This document shows positions 1 through 7,742 of a stretch of 64,000 nt of DNA, in pieces. Position 1 is the stretch's first letter. Each line of letters starts with the position of its first letter. A program made the translations under genes and the position numbers. The notes under the pieces are model-generated. The model saw nothing but the letters and a program-made list of their open reading frames with translations, had not been told where the DNA came from and made no database searches. Source of the DNA: Streptomyces niveus (GTDB lineage Bacteria; Actinomycetota; Actinomycetes; Streptomycetales; Streptomycetaceae); the NCBI RefSeq assembly GCF_002009175.1, contig NZ_CP018047.1, positions 248,001-312,000 of the forward strand, given 5' to 3'.

Positions 1-136
1 GTCGCCTCCTGAGCCAGGTGTGGCCGAACGGCTGAGCGGCCGAGCCGGAGCACGCGTTCGCCTTCACCCGGTCCGGGAGGTGGTCCTGAGGCTCGGCGCC
101 CGCCCGGGTGGTGGTCTTCTCAGCCGAGAGGGGAGA

Positions 137-763
137 TCAGGAGCCGTCTCTGATGTCCGTGAGGCGGTTCTGGGTGAAGCGCACCTCGTCGAACGTGACG
201 GCGCACCCCTCCCCGGTCGGCGACTGGGCCTCGAACCCGATCAGGGCCCGGCGGTCGGGGTCTTCGAGGGCGAAGTAGCGGATCATCTGCCACGTGGTGC
301 CGTCGGTGGAGGCGTGGTAGGCGGTGGTGTGACCGACGCGGGAGACGCGCAGCCAGACGGATTCGCCGTCGACGGTGAAGGCGTTGGCGTCGTCGGCAAC
401 CCCGCGGTTGACCACGGACACGACCATCGGCCGCCCCTGCGGGGAGTATTCGAAGCAGAGCTTGGCCCAGTGACGCTCGTCGATCCACAGCAGCAGGACC
501 CCGGCGTCGAAGGTCGAGGAGAAGCCGACGCTCACCCGCGCGCTGAACTGGAAGTCACCGGCGGGCGGACTGCCCAGCAGCGTGGCGGCGTTGAGCAGCG
601 TCTGCGCGTTTGCGGTGACGCCCTCCGCGGGGTCGACGAAGATGTCGCTGTGGGGGTGGGCGGTGGTCCGTACGGTTGCGGCATCCGAATCGATCTCCCA
701 GTTCGAACCCTCGGAGGAGGCGAGCTCGAACGGGACAGCGGCCAACTGCTGGTGCGTGGACAT
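137..763 (-). CDS. DUF1349 family protein (concanavalin-like fold)
   Basis: The 208-aa product resembles DUF1349 proteins, which are beta-sandwich proteins of uncertain activity, sometimes described as glycan-binding or beta-xylosidase-like. Visible hallmarks are the early segment SNWEID, the strand around residues 90-125 containing LLLWIDERHWAKLCFEYSP, the VWLRVSRVGHTTAYHAS stretch and the late RALIGFEAQSPTGEGC segment. There is no signal peptide or membrane segment, so it is probably cytoplasmic. The ATG is preceded by a strong GAGGAGG ribosome site. It stands alone on the minus strand; the 136 bases downstream of it show nothing recognisable. The family call comes from recalled sequence pattern, and no substrate can be named. 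Confidence 0.85.
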   Translation of the reverse strand: MSTHQQLAAVPFELASSEGSNWEIDSDAATVRTTAHPHSDIFVDPAEGVTANAQTLLNAATLLGSPPAGDFQFSARVSVGFSSTFDAGVLLLWIDERHWAKLCFEYSPQGRPMVVSVVNRGVADDANAFTVDGESVWLRVSRVGHTTAYHASTDGTTWQMIRYFALEDPDRRALIGFEAQSPTGEGCAVTFDEVRFTQNRLTDIRDGS

Positions 764-943
764 GGGGTGGTAACCCCTCCTCGTACTCGATGGCGGATCC
801 GCACGGTGAGATTGCCTGCTCAGCGGGTGCGAAGTCGGTCCGGGAATCGTAGTCGGGGACGTCGTGCCGCAGGCGGCCGGTGCCCACCACGGACCTCGTC
901 GGCCGGCCCGGTGTCGAGCGGTGGCGGCGCGGAGTCGCGGCGG

Positions 944-1636
944 TTACGCGCCGGGCGGGGAGCACTCGATGCCGGAGACCGCCGTGGGCGCCGAGGACGG
1001 CTGGTCGCTTACGGAGGCGGCGGCCCGCTCGTCGAGCCCACGGGCGGCGTGGATCCGCAGCAGTCCTTCGATGCCGCGCAGCAAGGTCTCGCCGGCCAGG
1101 ACCGGGTCGCCGAGATAGCCGGCGCTCATCGCACCGTCGCGGAGCATGACGAAGTGGCGCCCGGCGTGCTCGGCGGAGTCGTCCGCGATCTCGGCGAACA
1201 GTCCGGTGATCGTCTTCAGGAACCACTCGCGGTGTCGCACGACGGCACGGTGGACCGGGTGGTCGGGATCGGGGAACTCCGCCGCCGCGTTGAGGAAGGC
1301 GCATCCGCGGTAACCGGGCGAGCCGATCTGCTCCACCAGGGACGCGCCGATGCCGCGCAGGATGCCGTCGGCCGGCATGTCCGCGGCCGTCAGGGAGTCG
1401 ATCTGGGTGCGGATCGCCTGGTCGACGCTTCCGATATAGGCGGCGGCGAGGTCGTCCTTGCTGCGGAAGTGGCGGTAGAAGGTCGCGTTGGTGACCTTCG
1501 CCTCGGCGACCAGACGGTCGACTCCCACCGTGTGGATGCCCTCCGCGTAGAAGAGCTGACCGGCGGTCCTCAGGAGCCGCTCCCGGGCTTCGGAGACTCG
1601 CCTGCCGGTGCCTGTGCCCGCTTCCGTCGGTGTCAT
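944..1636 (-). CDS. TetR/AcrR family transcriptional regulator
   Basis: A 230-aa one-component repressor. The N-terminal helix-turn-helix runs from about residue 13 to 60 (RERLLRTAGQLFYAEGIHTV, then the recognition helix region VTNATFYRHFRSKDDL), followed by a helical ligand and dimerisation domain with GYRGCAFLNAAAEFPDP, typical of the TetR_C family. The reading frame stays open 40 codons further upstream, but the ATG at 1636 gives a normal family length and leaves the inverted repeat at 1700-1727 in the intergenic gap. It is divergent from the DUF308-like membrane protein gene, which is the obvious target. The inducer is unknown. Confidence 0.93.
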   Translation of the reverse strand: MTPTEAGTGTGRRVSEARERLLRTAGQLFYAEGIHTVGVDRLVAEAKVTNATFYRHFRSKDDLAAAYIGSVDQAIRTQIDSLTAADMPADGILRGIGASLVEQIGSPGYRGCAFLNAAAEFPDPDHPVHRAVVRHREWFLKTITGLFAEIADDSAEHAGRHFVMLRDGAMSAGYLGDPVLAGETLLRGIEGLLRIHAARGLDERAAASVSDQPSSAPTAVSGIECSPPGA

Positions 1637-1699
1637 ACCACCCATCGTAGCGGGTAGAACGTTCACTCTTGTCTTCGCGCAGCGGTTGTGCCAGGCTGC

Positions 1700-1727
1700 A
1701 AAGAAGAGAGACCGTTCTCTCTTCTTT
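1700..1727. promoter_or_regulatory. Probable TetR operator (perfect inverted repeat)
   Basis: Two 12-base arms, AAAGAAGAGAGA and TCTCTCTTCTTT, are exact reverse complements around a 4-base CCGT spacer. The repeat sits between the divergent tetR-type gene (start 1636) and the membrane protein gene (start 1750), 22 bases before the latter. A bound dimer could repress both promoters. The binding itself is inference; the symmetry is directly visible. Confidence 0.75.
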
Positions 1728-1749
1728 TCCGCACCCACTGGAGAACCCC

Positions 1750-2307
1750 ATGGCATCCATCGCCTCCGCCGAGCACGTCGGCGCCACGACCGCGCTTCGC
1801 CGGCTGTACGTCACCCGCTTCGTCTTCGCCGCCGCGTGGGCGGCGCTCCTGGCGGTGTCCGGCTCGGACCTCACCGCCGGGGCCAAGCTCCTGCTGTTCG
1901 TCTATCCGGCCTTCGACGTGGTCGCGGCTGTTGTGGATGCCAGGTCGGCGCGCTCCGACGGGCCGGCCAAGGGCCTGTACGCCAACATCGCCGTCAGCTC
2001 GCTCGCCGCCGTCGGCGTCGCGGTCGCCGGTACCTCGGGCGTCGCCGACGTGCTGCGCGTCTGGGGCGCGTGGGCGATCCTCTCCGGGCTGGTCCAGCTG
2101 TTCGTGGGTGTCAGGCGCCGGCCGATGGGCGGCCAGTGGGCCATGATCGCCAGCGGCGGCATCTCGGTGCTGGCCGGGGCGAGCTTCATACAGAGCGCCT
2201 CACAGGACGACCCCTCGCTGACCGCCCTCGCCGGCTACGCCACGCTCGGAGGGATCTTCTTCCTCGTCTCGGCCATCCGCCTGTCCCGCTCCCCCCGCCA
2301 GGACTGA
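1750..2307 (+). CDS. DUF308/HdeD-like multi-pass membrane protein
   Basis: A 185-aa, strongly hydrophobic protein with about six predicted transmembrane helices, for example FVFAAAWAALLAVSG, the stretch around LLLFVYPAFDVVAAVV, AVSSLAAVGVAVAGT, GGISVLAGASF and a last one around GGIFFLVSAIRL, ending in a basic SRSPRQD tail. This layout resembles DUF308 (HdeD-like) membrane proteins of actinomycetes; no transport substrate is known. The ATG at 1750 was chosen because the inverted-repeat operator overlaps any earlier start in this frame. It is divergent from, and probably repressed by, the TetR protein. Confidence 0.8.
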   Translation: MASIASAEHVGATTALRRLYVTRFVFAAAWAALLAVSGSDLTAGAKLLLFVYPAFDVVAAVVDARSARSDGPAKGLYANIAVSSLAAVGVAVAGTSGVADVLRVWGAWAILSGLVQLFVGVRRRPMGGQWAMIASGGISVLAGASFIQSASQDDPSLTALAGYATLGGIFFLVSAIRLSRSPRQD

Positions 2308-2379
2308 GAAGCAGCTTCGAGCCCATCTCCGGGCCGGAGTTGTGAAAGATCGGCCGCAGAATCGGAAGTGCACGCGACA

Positions 2380-2413
2380 GCGCCCCGGACGGGACTCGAA
2401 CCCGCCGGGGCGC
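2380..2413. other. Hairpin mimicking a tRNA acceptor/T-arm minihelix
   Basis: On the minus strand, 9-base arms GCGCCCCGG and CCGGGGCGC enclose a 4-bp stem capped by the T-loop-like heptamer TTCGAGT, with one bulged base. This is exactly the coaxial acceptor plus T-arm of a tRNA, but no D-arm, anticodon arm or separate 5' acceptor strand can be drawn upstream. It lies in the 401-base gap between the membrane protein gene and the 87-aa secreted peptide gene. It may be a tRNA 3'-end relic, an old attachment site, or simply a transcription terminator for the upstream gene. The rest of the gap shows nothing else. Confidence 0.4.
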
Positions 2414-2708
2414 CCTGCCGGTCACGCTCTGCCGTACGCGGGCGGCTCCGGCCCCGCCGTCGATGACGGCCGCTCCCCCGGCCGATGTCCGCGATGTCCG
2501 GCAACTCGGATTCGCGGCCCGCGGCGCGAACGCCGTCGTCAACGCCGGACGAGTGGCTGGTCGGGAGCGTGCGGCGGCGCTCCCGACATTGACCGGAAAC
2601 CGCCGCCCTACCCGGCACCGCGACTGCCGGTCGTGCCGTCTTCATCCGCTTAGCGTCCTTTCGGGAACGCACCACGCGCTCCGTCAGTCCACCCGAAGGG
2701 ATCCCTTC

Positions 2709-2972
2709 ATGTCTCCTTTGCCCCAGACTCACCGGGCAGCCGCCGCGGCGCTCCTGACCGCCGGGCTGCTGACCGTCGGCACCACCGCCGCGGTGGCCGC
2801 CCCGGCGCCGGCCGCCGCCGAGCGCATCACGAGCACCGCCGAACTCCACGAGCATCTGGCCCAGGCGGTCGCTCTGGAGGCCGCCCAGGGGGCCGTCGCC
2901 CTCAACGGCGACCCGGTGGGCCGCCCCGCCCTCCAGTCGAAGCCCGGCACGGCCACGACCGCCGCCTGCTGA
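2709..2972 (+). CDS. Small secreted peptide with C-terminal cysteine
   Basis: An 87-aa product with a clear Sec signal peptide: a short basic start (MSPLPQTHR), an Ala/Leu-rich hydrophobic core, and a likely signal peptidase site after AAVA near residue 30. The mature part, about 57 residues, starts Ala/Pro-rich, has a helical ITSTAELHEHLAQAVALEAA stretch and ends TATTAAC, so the only cysteine is the last residue. The ATG at 2709 follows GAAGGGATC. The gene is 22 bases upstream of the Cys-rich protein gene and probably in one operon with it. No family was recognised. A role as a secreted substrate, signal or precursor peptide is possible but unproven. Confidence 0.7.
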   Translation: MSPLPQTHRAAAAALLTAGLLTVGTTAAVAAPAPAAAERITSTAELHEHLAQAVALEAAQGAVALNGDPVGRPALQSKPGTATTAAC

Positions 2973-2994
2973 CACCGTCGCCCCGAGGAGAGTC

Positions 2995-3510
2995 ATGGAC
3001 ACCGAGAACACGCCCGACGTCGCAACTGCTGCCGAACCCGCACCCACCACGTGGTGCCCCAGCGGACAGGCGCTCGCGCCCGAGGCCGTCGTTCTCGGCG
3101 TCCGCTCCCGGTCGGACGGCACCCTGGCCTACCTCGCCACACCGGCTCCGGCCAAGGAAGTGCTGCCGATGATCCCGGACGGCATCGAGCCGAGCCGGGT
3201 CCTTCGCTTCGCCTCGCACTGCGTCAGCAGTTGCGCCCACCGCCTGAACAACGACTGCACGCTCGTCGACAAGATCCGTACGCTGCCCGCCTCCGCCTCC
3301 GACGAACAGCCGCTCCCCCGCTGCCACTTGCGCGCACGCTGCCAGTGGTGGCAGCAGAGCGGCCGGGCGGCATGCGGGCGCTGCCCGGCCGTGAGCACCT
3401 CCGTCCATGCCTCGGACGCACTCAACTCGCTCATCGCCGACCCGACCGTCACGCCGGACCAGCTCCAGGAGTGGATCGAGAGCAGCCCGGACGGCCCCGC
3501 GGCGCGGTGA
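2995..3510 (+). CDS. Cys-rich protein of the cyanobacterial 'nitrogen fixation protein'-type family
   Basis: A 171-aa protein with eight cysteines at residues 21, 76, 80, 88, 110, 116, 127 and 130. The pattern CPSG...RFASHC, CAHR...DC, RCHLRARCQWWQQSG and ACGRCPAV matches, from memory, a small family found mostly in cyanobacteria and loosely labelled nitrogen fixation protein; its biochemical function is unknown. The Cys spacing suggests a metal or Fe-S centre. No signal peptide is present, so it should be cytoplasmic. It follows the secreted 87-aa peptide gene by 22 bases and converges on the NTF2-like gene with a 7-base gap. The link to nitrogen fixation is only a label; nothing nearby supports it. 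Confidence 0.6.
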   Translation: MDTENTPDVATAAEPAPTTWCPSGQALAPEAVVLGVRSRSDGTLAYLATPAPAKEVLPMIPDGIEPSRVLRFASHCVSSCAHRLNNDCTLVDKIRTLPASASDEQPLPRCHLRARCQWWQQSGRAACGRCPAVSTSVHASDALNSLIADPTVTPDQLQEWIESSPDGPAAR

Positions 3511-3517
3511 TCGCCCG

Positions 3518-3931
3518 TCAGCCCGGTGCGACGAAGTAGAACCGCCGGTAGCCGAGCAGCATGCCGTCGTCGGTGAGTGTGAAGACGTCGGCGAACTCCA
3601 GCGGGCCCGCGTGGGCTCCGTTCGCCCCCTCGCCGTCGGCGGCTCCCGTGTAACTCCCCGTCACCACCACACAGTCACCGTCGGCCACGATCTTGTAGAT
3701 GTGGTGGTGCTCCCGGGCTCCGGCCATGCGGGTGTGCAGCCGTATGACCTCGTCGCGGCCGTGCCCGAAGGGTGCGTCCGGCCGCTTGACCTGCACGTCC
3801 TCGTGCAGCAGTGATCCGAAAGCATCGATGTCCCCGGTGTCGCGGTAGTGGTAGGAAAGCCGCACATGATCGATTCCGGCCGCCATGGAGGCAGCACTCT
3901 GTGGCGACCGCCTCGGAAACAGGCCGCTCAT
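3518..3931 (-). CDS. SnoaL/NTF2-like protein
   Basis: A 137-aa protein of the SnoaL-like/NTF2 fold. Features are the N-terminal helix with HVRLSYHYRDTGDIDAFGSL, followed by LHEDVQVKRPDAPFGHGRDE, then beta-strands with HHHIYKIVADGDCVVVTGSY and the final FADVFTLTDDGMLLGYRRFY. Such proteins may be cyclases, hydrolases, isomerases or simple ligand binders, so no reaction is assigned. The ATG at 3931 follows GAGAGGAG at proper spacing; earlier in-frame starts would add an unrelated basic extension. It is divergent from the SARP regulator gene, and its upstream region carries an 11-bp-spaced CTAT repeat shared with the PWD-repeat peptide gene, suggesting common control. Confidence 0.8.
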   Translation of the reverse strand: MSGLFPRRSPQSAASMAAGIDHVRLSYHYRDTGDIDAFGSLLHEDVQVKRPDAPFGHGRDEVIRLHTRMAGAREHHHIYKIVADGDCVVVTGSYTGAADGEGANGAHAGPLEFADVFTLTDDGMLLGYRRFYFVAPG

Positions 3932-4010
3932 ACGGCTACTCCTCTCAACTCGCACCGAGGCGTCCGTGCCGCGATGCGTGGTTCGCTCGGACACCTTCTT
4001 CGAGTGTCGC

Positions 4011-4040
4011 AACTGGGGACTATCACCGCGCTATTACTGT
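4011..4040 (-). promoter_or_regulatory. SARP-like direct repeat upstream of the NTF2-like gene
   Basis: The plus-strand sequence AACTGGGGACTATC at 4011-4024 recurs with one mismatch at 7704-7717 upstream of another minus-strand gene. Within it CTAT at 4020 is repeated at 4031, an 11-bp period like the tandem heptamers bound by SARP regulators. It lies 80-109 bases upstream of the NTF2-like start. The other 350 bases of the 475-base divergent gap show no gene. Confidence 0.4.
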
Positions 4041-4406
4041 GAACGGAATCGGAACGGAGTGCGGTTCGGATCGCCACCCGGGGGCGTAGGACATCGGCCA
4101 CGCGCAGGATCGGGCAAACAGTCACAGACACCACCCGCCCCAGAGGGCACAGCAGGCGGTAGCATCTTGATCTGACCAATCGTCAGTTGTGCAACGTTTC
4201 GTCAACACGCGGCACACCGCAAAGACTTGACGAACCCACAGCTCATGCGCCGAGTGGCGGGCCACGATCGGCGCCACTTGGTTCGCGGAATTTACTTTCC
4301 AGACACACGGATATCCAAGATAGCCATCCACACCCCATGGACAACCGGTTTTACGGTCGTTGACACTATGCCCAAACGTCGCAGATGTGTCCGAGCTTGG
4401 AGACGC

Positions 4407-7292
4407 ATGATCGAGTCGTCGGCAGTGGAACGGACCAGCGCGGCACAGCTTGCCTTCCTGATCCTCGGCCCGCTGGAGGTGCGTGGCCCCGTCGGTCCCG
4501 TACGGATACCTCCCGGCCGTCAGGAGGCGATCCTGGCGGCGCTGCTCCTGGAGGCCAACCGGGTGGTGAGCACCGACTACCTCGTCGATCTGATCTGGGA
4601 CGAGGAGCCGCCCGACACCGCGCGCACCCAGGTGCAGATCTGTGTGTCCCGACTGCGCAAGGGCCTCACGGAAGCGGGCATCGACGCCCCGATCACCACC
4701 CGGCCGCCGGGATATCTGCTGCGCGCCGCCGACGAGATGCTGGATCTGCGGCTCTTCGGCCGCCGTACGGCAGAGGCCAGGGTGCTGGTCAAGGAGGGGA
4801 GGATCGCGGAGGCGGCGGAGCTGCTGCGCGCGGCGGTGTCGCTCTGGCGCGGTCAGTGCCTCGGCGGTGTCACCAGCGACGCGCTGCGCGCCAAGGCGCT
4901 CCAGCTCGACGAGGACCGGCTCAACGCCGTCGAGACCTACATCCAGCTGGAGCTCGAACTCGGCCGCCATCATCAACTCGTTGGCGAATTAGGCCGGTTG
5001 CTGCATGAGAATCCACTGCGGGAACGGCTCCGCGGCCAGCTGATGCTCGCCCTGCACCGGTCCGGCCGGCAGGCCGAGGCGCTGGACATCTACCGTGCGG
5101 GCCGCGATCTGCTGATCGAGGAGCTGGGGCTGCTCCCCGGCGAGGAGCTGCGCCTGCTGGAGACGGCCATCCTCGCCGGCGACAGCGCGCTGCACGCCGG
5201 GCCGCCCGCCCCGGACCGGAACGCCGTGGAACCGGCCGCTCCCGTACCGGTCGCCGCCGACTTGGGGCACCGTGACGAGCTGCCGCATCAACTCCCCACG
5301 GACACGGCGGACTTCGTCGGCGACAGGGCCCTGATCGAGACGGTCGAGACCGTGCTGACCGGGGGCGCCGGCCGGCGCGCGGTCGGGGTGGTCGTCCTGA
5401 TCGGCAAGCCCGGTATCGGCAAGAGCACCACCGCCACGCATATCGCGCACCGGCTGAGCGGCGAGGTCTTCTCCGACGGCCAGTTGTACTGCGACCTGCG
5501 GGGCGCGGGAGCCGAACCGGTCGCCCCCGCCGATGCGCTCGGCCGTTTCCTGCGGGCGCTCGGCATTCCCGGCCCGGTGATCCCCGCCTCCCTCGACGAA
5601 CGCGCCGAGATGTACCGGACGCTGATGGCCACCCGCCGGGTCCTGGTCGTGCTGGACGACGCGTACGACGAGAGCCAGGTCCGCCCGCTGCTGCCCGGCA
5701 GCGACAACTGCGCGGTGCTGGTGACCAGCCGGTCCCGGATGACGGCCCTGCCCGGCGCGCGCCGTATCGAACTGAAGATCCTGGACGAGGCCCGGGCGCT
5801 GGAGCTGATGGGTCTGATCCTCGGCCCCGACCGGGTGTCCGACGAGCGGGAGGCGGCGCGGGCGCTGATCCGTACGGTGGGCGGACTGCCGCTGGCGCTG
5901 CGGATCGTCGCCGCCCGGCTCGCCGCCCGTCCGCACTGGTCACTCGCCTCGATGGTCAACCGCCTGGCGAACGAACGCCACCGGCTGGACGAACTGGCCT
6001 ACGGCGAGATGACCATCCGGACCAGCCTGTCCCTCACCTTCGACGGACTCGACCCCACCGACCGGCATTTGCTGCGCCTGCTCAGTCTGGCGCAGGGGCC
6101 GACGCTGCCGGGCTGGCTCGCGGGGGCGCTCCTGGACGACCACCGTGCGCAGCCGTCCGACCTGATGGAGCCCCTGGTCGACGTGCAGATGCTCGATGTC
6201 GTCTCGGTGGAGAGCACCGGTGAGTTCCGTTACCGGTTCCACGAAATCATCAAGGTCTACGCGCGTGAACAGCTCGCCGTCACGGACAGCGAGTCCGTCC
6301 GGCGGAGCGCGACGGAGCGGATGCTGGGTGGCTGGCTCGGGCTGGCGGAGCGCGCCCATCGCAAGATCTACGGTGGCGACTACACCGTGCTGCATGGCTC
6401 GGCCCCTCGGTGGGTGCCGCCGGCCGACTACGTGGAGGAGCTGCTCGCCGACCCGCTCGACTGGCTGGACAGGGAGCAGGAGAATCTGTGCAACGCGGTG
6501 GAGCACGCGGCGAAGGAAGGGCTGGACGAACTGTGCTGGGATCTCGCGACCACCTTGGTGACGCTCTTCGAGGCCCGTGGCTATCTGGACCACTGGGAGT
6601 CGACGCACCGGGCGGCGCTCGCGGCGGTTCGAAGATCCGGCAACAGACGCGGCACCGCCGCCCTGCTCAGCTCACTCGGCACGCTCTACCTCAGCAGTGG
6701 CCGTCCGGAGGAGTCGCGGAACTCGCTTGAGCAGGCGCTGGCCATCTTCGACGAACTCGGTGACCGGGGCGGACTGGCCCTGTGCCGACGGGACCTGGCC
6801 CTTCTGGAACGGCAAGCGGGCGACGACGAGCGGGCGTTGGCACTCTACGACCGCTCGATCCACGATTTCGGGCTGGTCGGTGACATCGTCGGCAGGGCGA
6901 CCGTGCTGACGCAGAGCGCGCACATCTGGATGAGACGGGGTCATACGGCCGCCGCTCACGCCCAGTTGGAGGAGGCGCTCGGGATCTACCGGTCGGTGGG
7001 ATACACCGGCGGTGAGGCGCGTGCGCTGCGGCGGGTGGGTCAGGTGCTGTTCCAGCGCGGTGAACACGACGAGGCGGAGCGGACGCTGACCGGTGTGCTG
7101 GCGATGGTGCGCGCGAGCGGAGATCTGATCGGCGAGGGGCATCTGCTGCGTAATCTCGGCGAGTTGAAGGCCGGCCAGGGGCGTTACGAGGAGGCCCGAG
7201 GCTTCTTCGTCCGCGCACTCGCGGTGCGGGAACAGATCATGGATCACGGTGGTGCGGAGATCGTACGGCGCGATATCGCGCTGCTGCCGTAG
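4407..7292 (+). CDS. SARP/AfsR-type regulator (wHTH-BTAD-NB-ARC-TPR)
   Basis: A 961-aa pathway activator. An OmpR-like winged helix occupies about residues 15-100 (FLILGPLEV...VSRLRKGL), a bacterial transcriptional activation domain about 105-250, an NB-ARC ATPase about 310-590 with Walker A GKPGIGKS at 333-340, Walker B LVVLDDA near 413-419 and a GLPLALRI motif, and TPR repeats about 680-961 (repeated LGTLYLSSGRPEESRNSLEQ-type helices). The ATG at 4407 has GGAG six bases upstream and starts just before the winged helix; an earlier open start would add about 60 unrelated residues. Codon 195 (4989-4991) is TTA, so translation should depend on bldA tRNA. It lies at the head of the NRPS cluster and is its likely activator. 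Confidence 0.95.
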   Translation: MIESSAVERTSAAQLAFLILGPLEVRGPVGPVRIPPGRQEAILAALLLEANRVVSTDYLVDLIWDEEPPDTARTQVQICVSRLRKGLTEAGIDAPITTRPPGYLLRAADEMLDLRLFGRRTAEARVLVKEGRIAEAAELLRAAVSLWRGQCLGGVTSDALRAKALQLDEDRLNAVETYIQLELELGRHHQLVGELGRLLHENPLRERLRGQLMLALHRSGRQAEALDIYRAGRDLLIEELGLLPGEELRLLETAILAGDSALHAGPPAPDRNAVEPAAPVPVAADLGHRDELPHQLPTDTADFVGDRALIETVETVLTGGAGRRAVGVVVLIGKPGIGKSTTATHIAHRLSGEVFSDGQLYCDLRGAGAEPVAPADALGRFLRALGIPGPVIPASLDERAEMYRTLMATRRVLVVLDDAYDESQVRPLLPGSDNCAVLVTSRSRMTALPGARRIELKILDEARALELMGLILGPDRVSDEREAARALIRTVGGLPLALRIVAARLAARPHWSLASMVNRLANERHRLDELAYGEMTIRTSLSLTFDGLDPTDRHLLRLLSLAQGPTLPGWLAGALLDDHRAQPSDLMEPLVDVQMLDVVSVESTGEFRYRFHEIIKVYAREQLAVTDSESVRRSATERMLGGWLGLAERAHRKIYGGDYTVLHGSAPRWVPPADYVEELLADPLDWLDREQENLCNAVEHAAKEGLDELCWDLATTLVTLFEARGYLDHWESTHRAALAAVRRSGNRRGTAALLSSLGTLYLSSGRPEESRNSLEQALAIFDELGDRGGLALCRRDLALLERQAGDDERALALYDRSIHDFGLVGDIVGRATVLTQSAHIWMRRGHTAAAHAQLEEALGIYRSVGYTGGEARALRRVGQVLFQRGEHDEAERTLTGVLAMVRASGDLIGEGHLLRNLGELKAGQGRYEEARGFFVRALAVREQIMDHGGAEIVRRDIALLP

Positions 7293-7337
7293 GGAGCCGT
7301 CCGTCGACCGGCCGGGCTGCCCAAGGGCCCTTCCGGG

Positions 7338-7643
7338 TCAGTCCCAGGGGTTGTTCGTCTTCGGCGCGCTGTCCCAGGGGTTGTTACCGGTCGGAGCGCT
7401 GTCCCAGGGGTTGTTCGCCTTCGGCGCTCTGTCCCACGGGTTGTTACCCGGCTGGGGGACGTCCCAGGGGTCGTTCCCCTCCTGACCGCCGTCCGACGGG
7501 GCGGGCGCGGGGGACGCCGGCGCCGCGACGGTCGCGAGGGGCGTGCCGCTCTCGGCGGCGTGGGCGGCCGTGCCGCCGATCAGGACCGTCCCGCCGATGA
7601 CGGCGGTGACCGCGAGGCTCTTGAGAACTGTGTTGACGCGCAT
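7338..7643 (-). CDS. Secreted peptide with tandem 10-aa PWD repeats
   Basis: A 101-aa product. Residues 1-29 form a Sec signal peptide (basic start, hydrophobic core, cleavage near AHA). A Pro/Ala/Ser linker follows, then from residue 56 a tandem series with a 10-aa period: GNDPWDVPQP, GNNPWDRAPK, ANNPWDSAPT, GNNPWDSAPK, and a final TNNPWD cut at the stop codon. The DNA shows the same structure as 30-bp repeats at 7341-7475. No family was recognised. Repeated short units in a secreted pro-peptide suggest a precursor of several copies of a small peptide, or a structural repeat. It lies between two NB-ARC regulators and is divergent from the XRE one, so a signalling role is possible. Confidence 0.7.
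   Translation of the reverse strand: MRVNTVLKSLAVTAVIGGTVLIGGTAAHAAESGTPLATVAAPASPAPAPSDGGQEGNDPWDVPQPGNNPWDRAPKANNPWDSAPTGNNPWDSAPKTNNPWD
7341..7475 (-). repeat. Tandem 30-bp coding repeats (4.5 copies)
   Basis: Units beginning GTCCCAGGGG (one GTCCCACGGG) occur at 7341, 7371, 7401, 7431 and 7461, a regular 30-base period; the last copy is partial. They encode the PWD decapeptide series of the secreted peptide. The repeats are directly adjacent with no unique spacers, so this is not a CRISPR array. Confidence 0.9.
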
Positions 7644-7703
7644 CTCGGGGGTTCCTTCCCTCGGTTCCGCTCTTCGATGACACCGAACTTAGGGAGAGCT
7701 GGA

Positions 7704-7742
7704 AACTCGGGACTATCGCGGCCTTTAACCCGCCGCTATCAC
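7704..7742 (-). promoter_or_regulatory. SARP-like motif upstream of the PWD-repeat peptide gene
   Basis: AACTCGGGACTATC at 7704-7717 matches the element at 4011-4024 at 13 of 14 bases and is 61-74 bases before the minus-strand start at 7643. CTAT recurs at 7736, 23 bases (about two helical turns) on, with CTTT between. Read on the minus strand, a TAAGTT -10-like element at 7687-7692 follows. It could be a site for the SARP regulator encoded next door. Confidence 0.45.

Noticed and set aside
20..1657. 545-codon plus-strand open frame over the DUF1349 and TetR genes
   Set aside because: Low-complexity Gly/Arg/Val composition and no domain; the minus-strand genes beneath it show clear families and ribosome sites.
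2380..2440. Possible tRNA gene on the minus strand
   Set aside because: Only the acceptor/T-arm part can be folded; no D-arm or anticodon stem fits, so it is reported as a hairpin only.
7341..7475. Regular 30-bp repeats considered as a CRISPR array
   Set aside because: Repeats are contiguous with no spacers, in-frame, and encode the PWD decapeptides of a signal-peptide-bearing protein.
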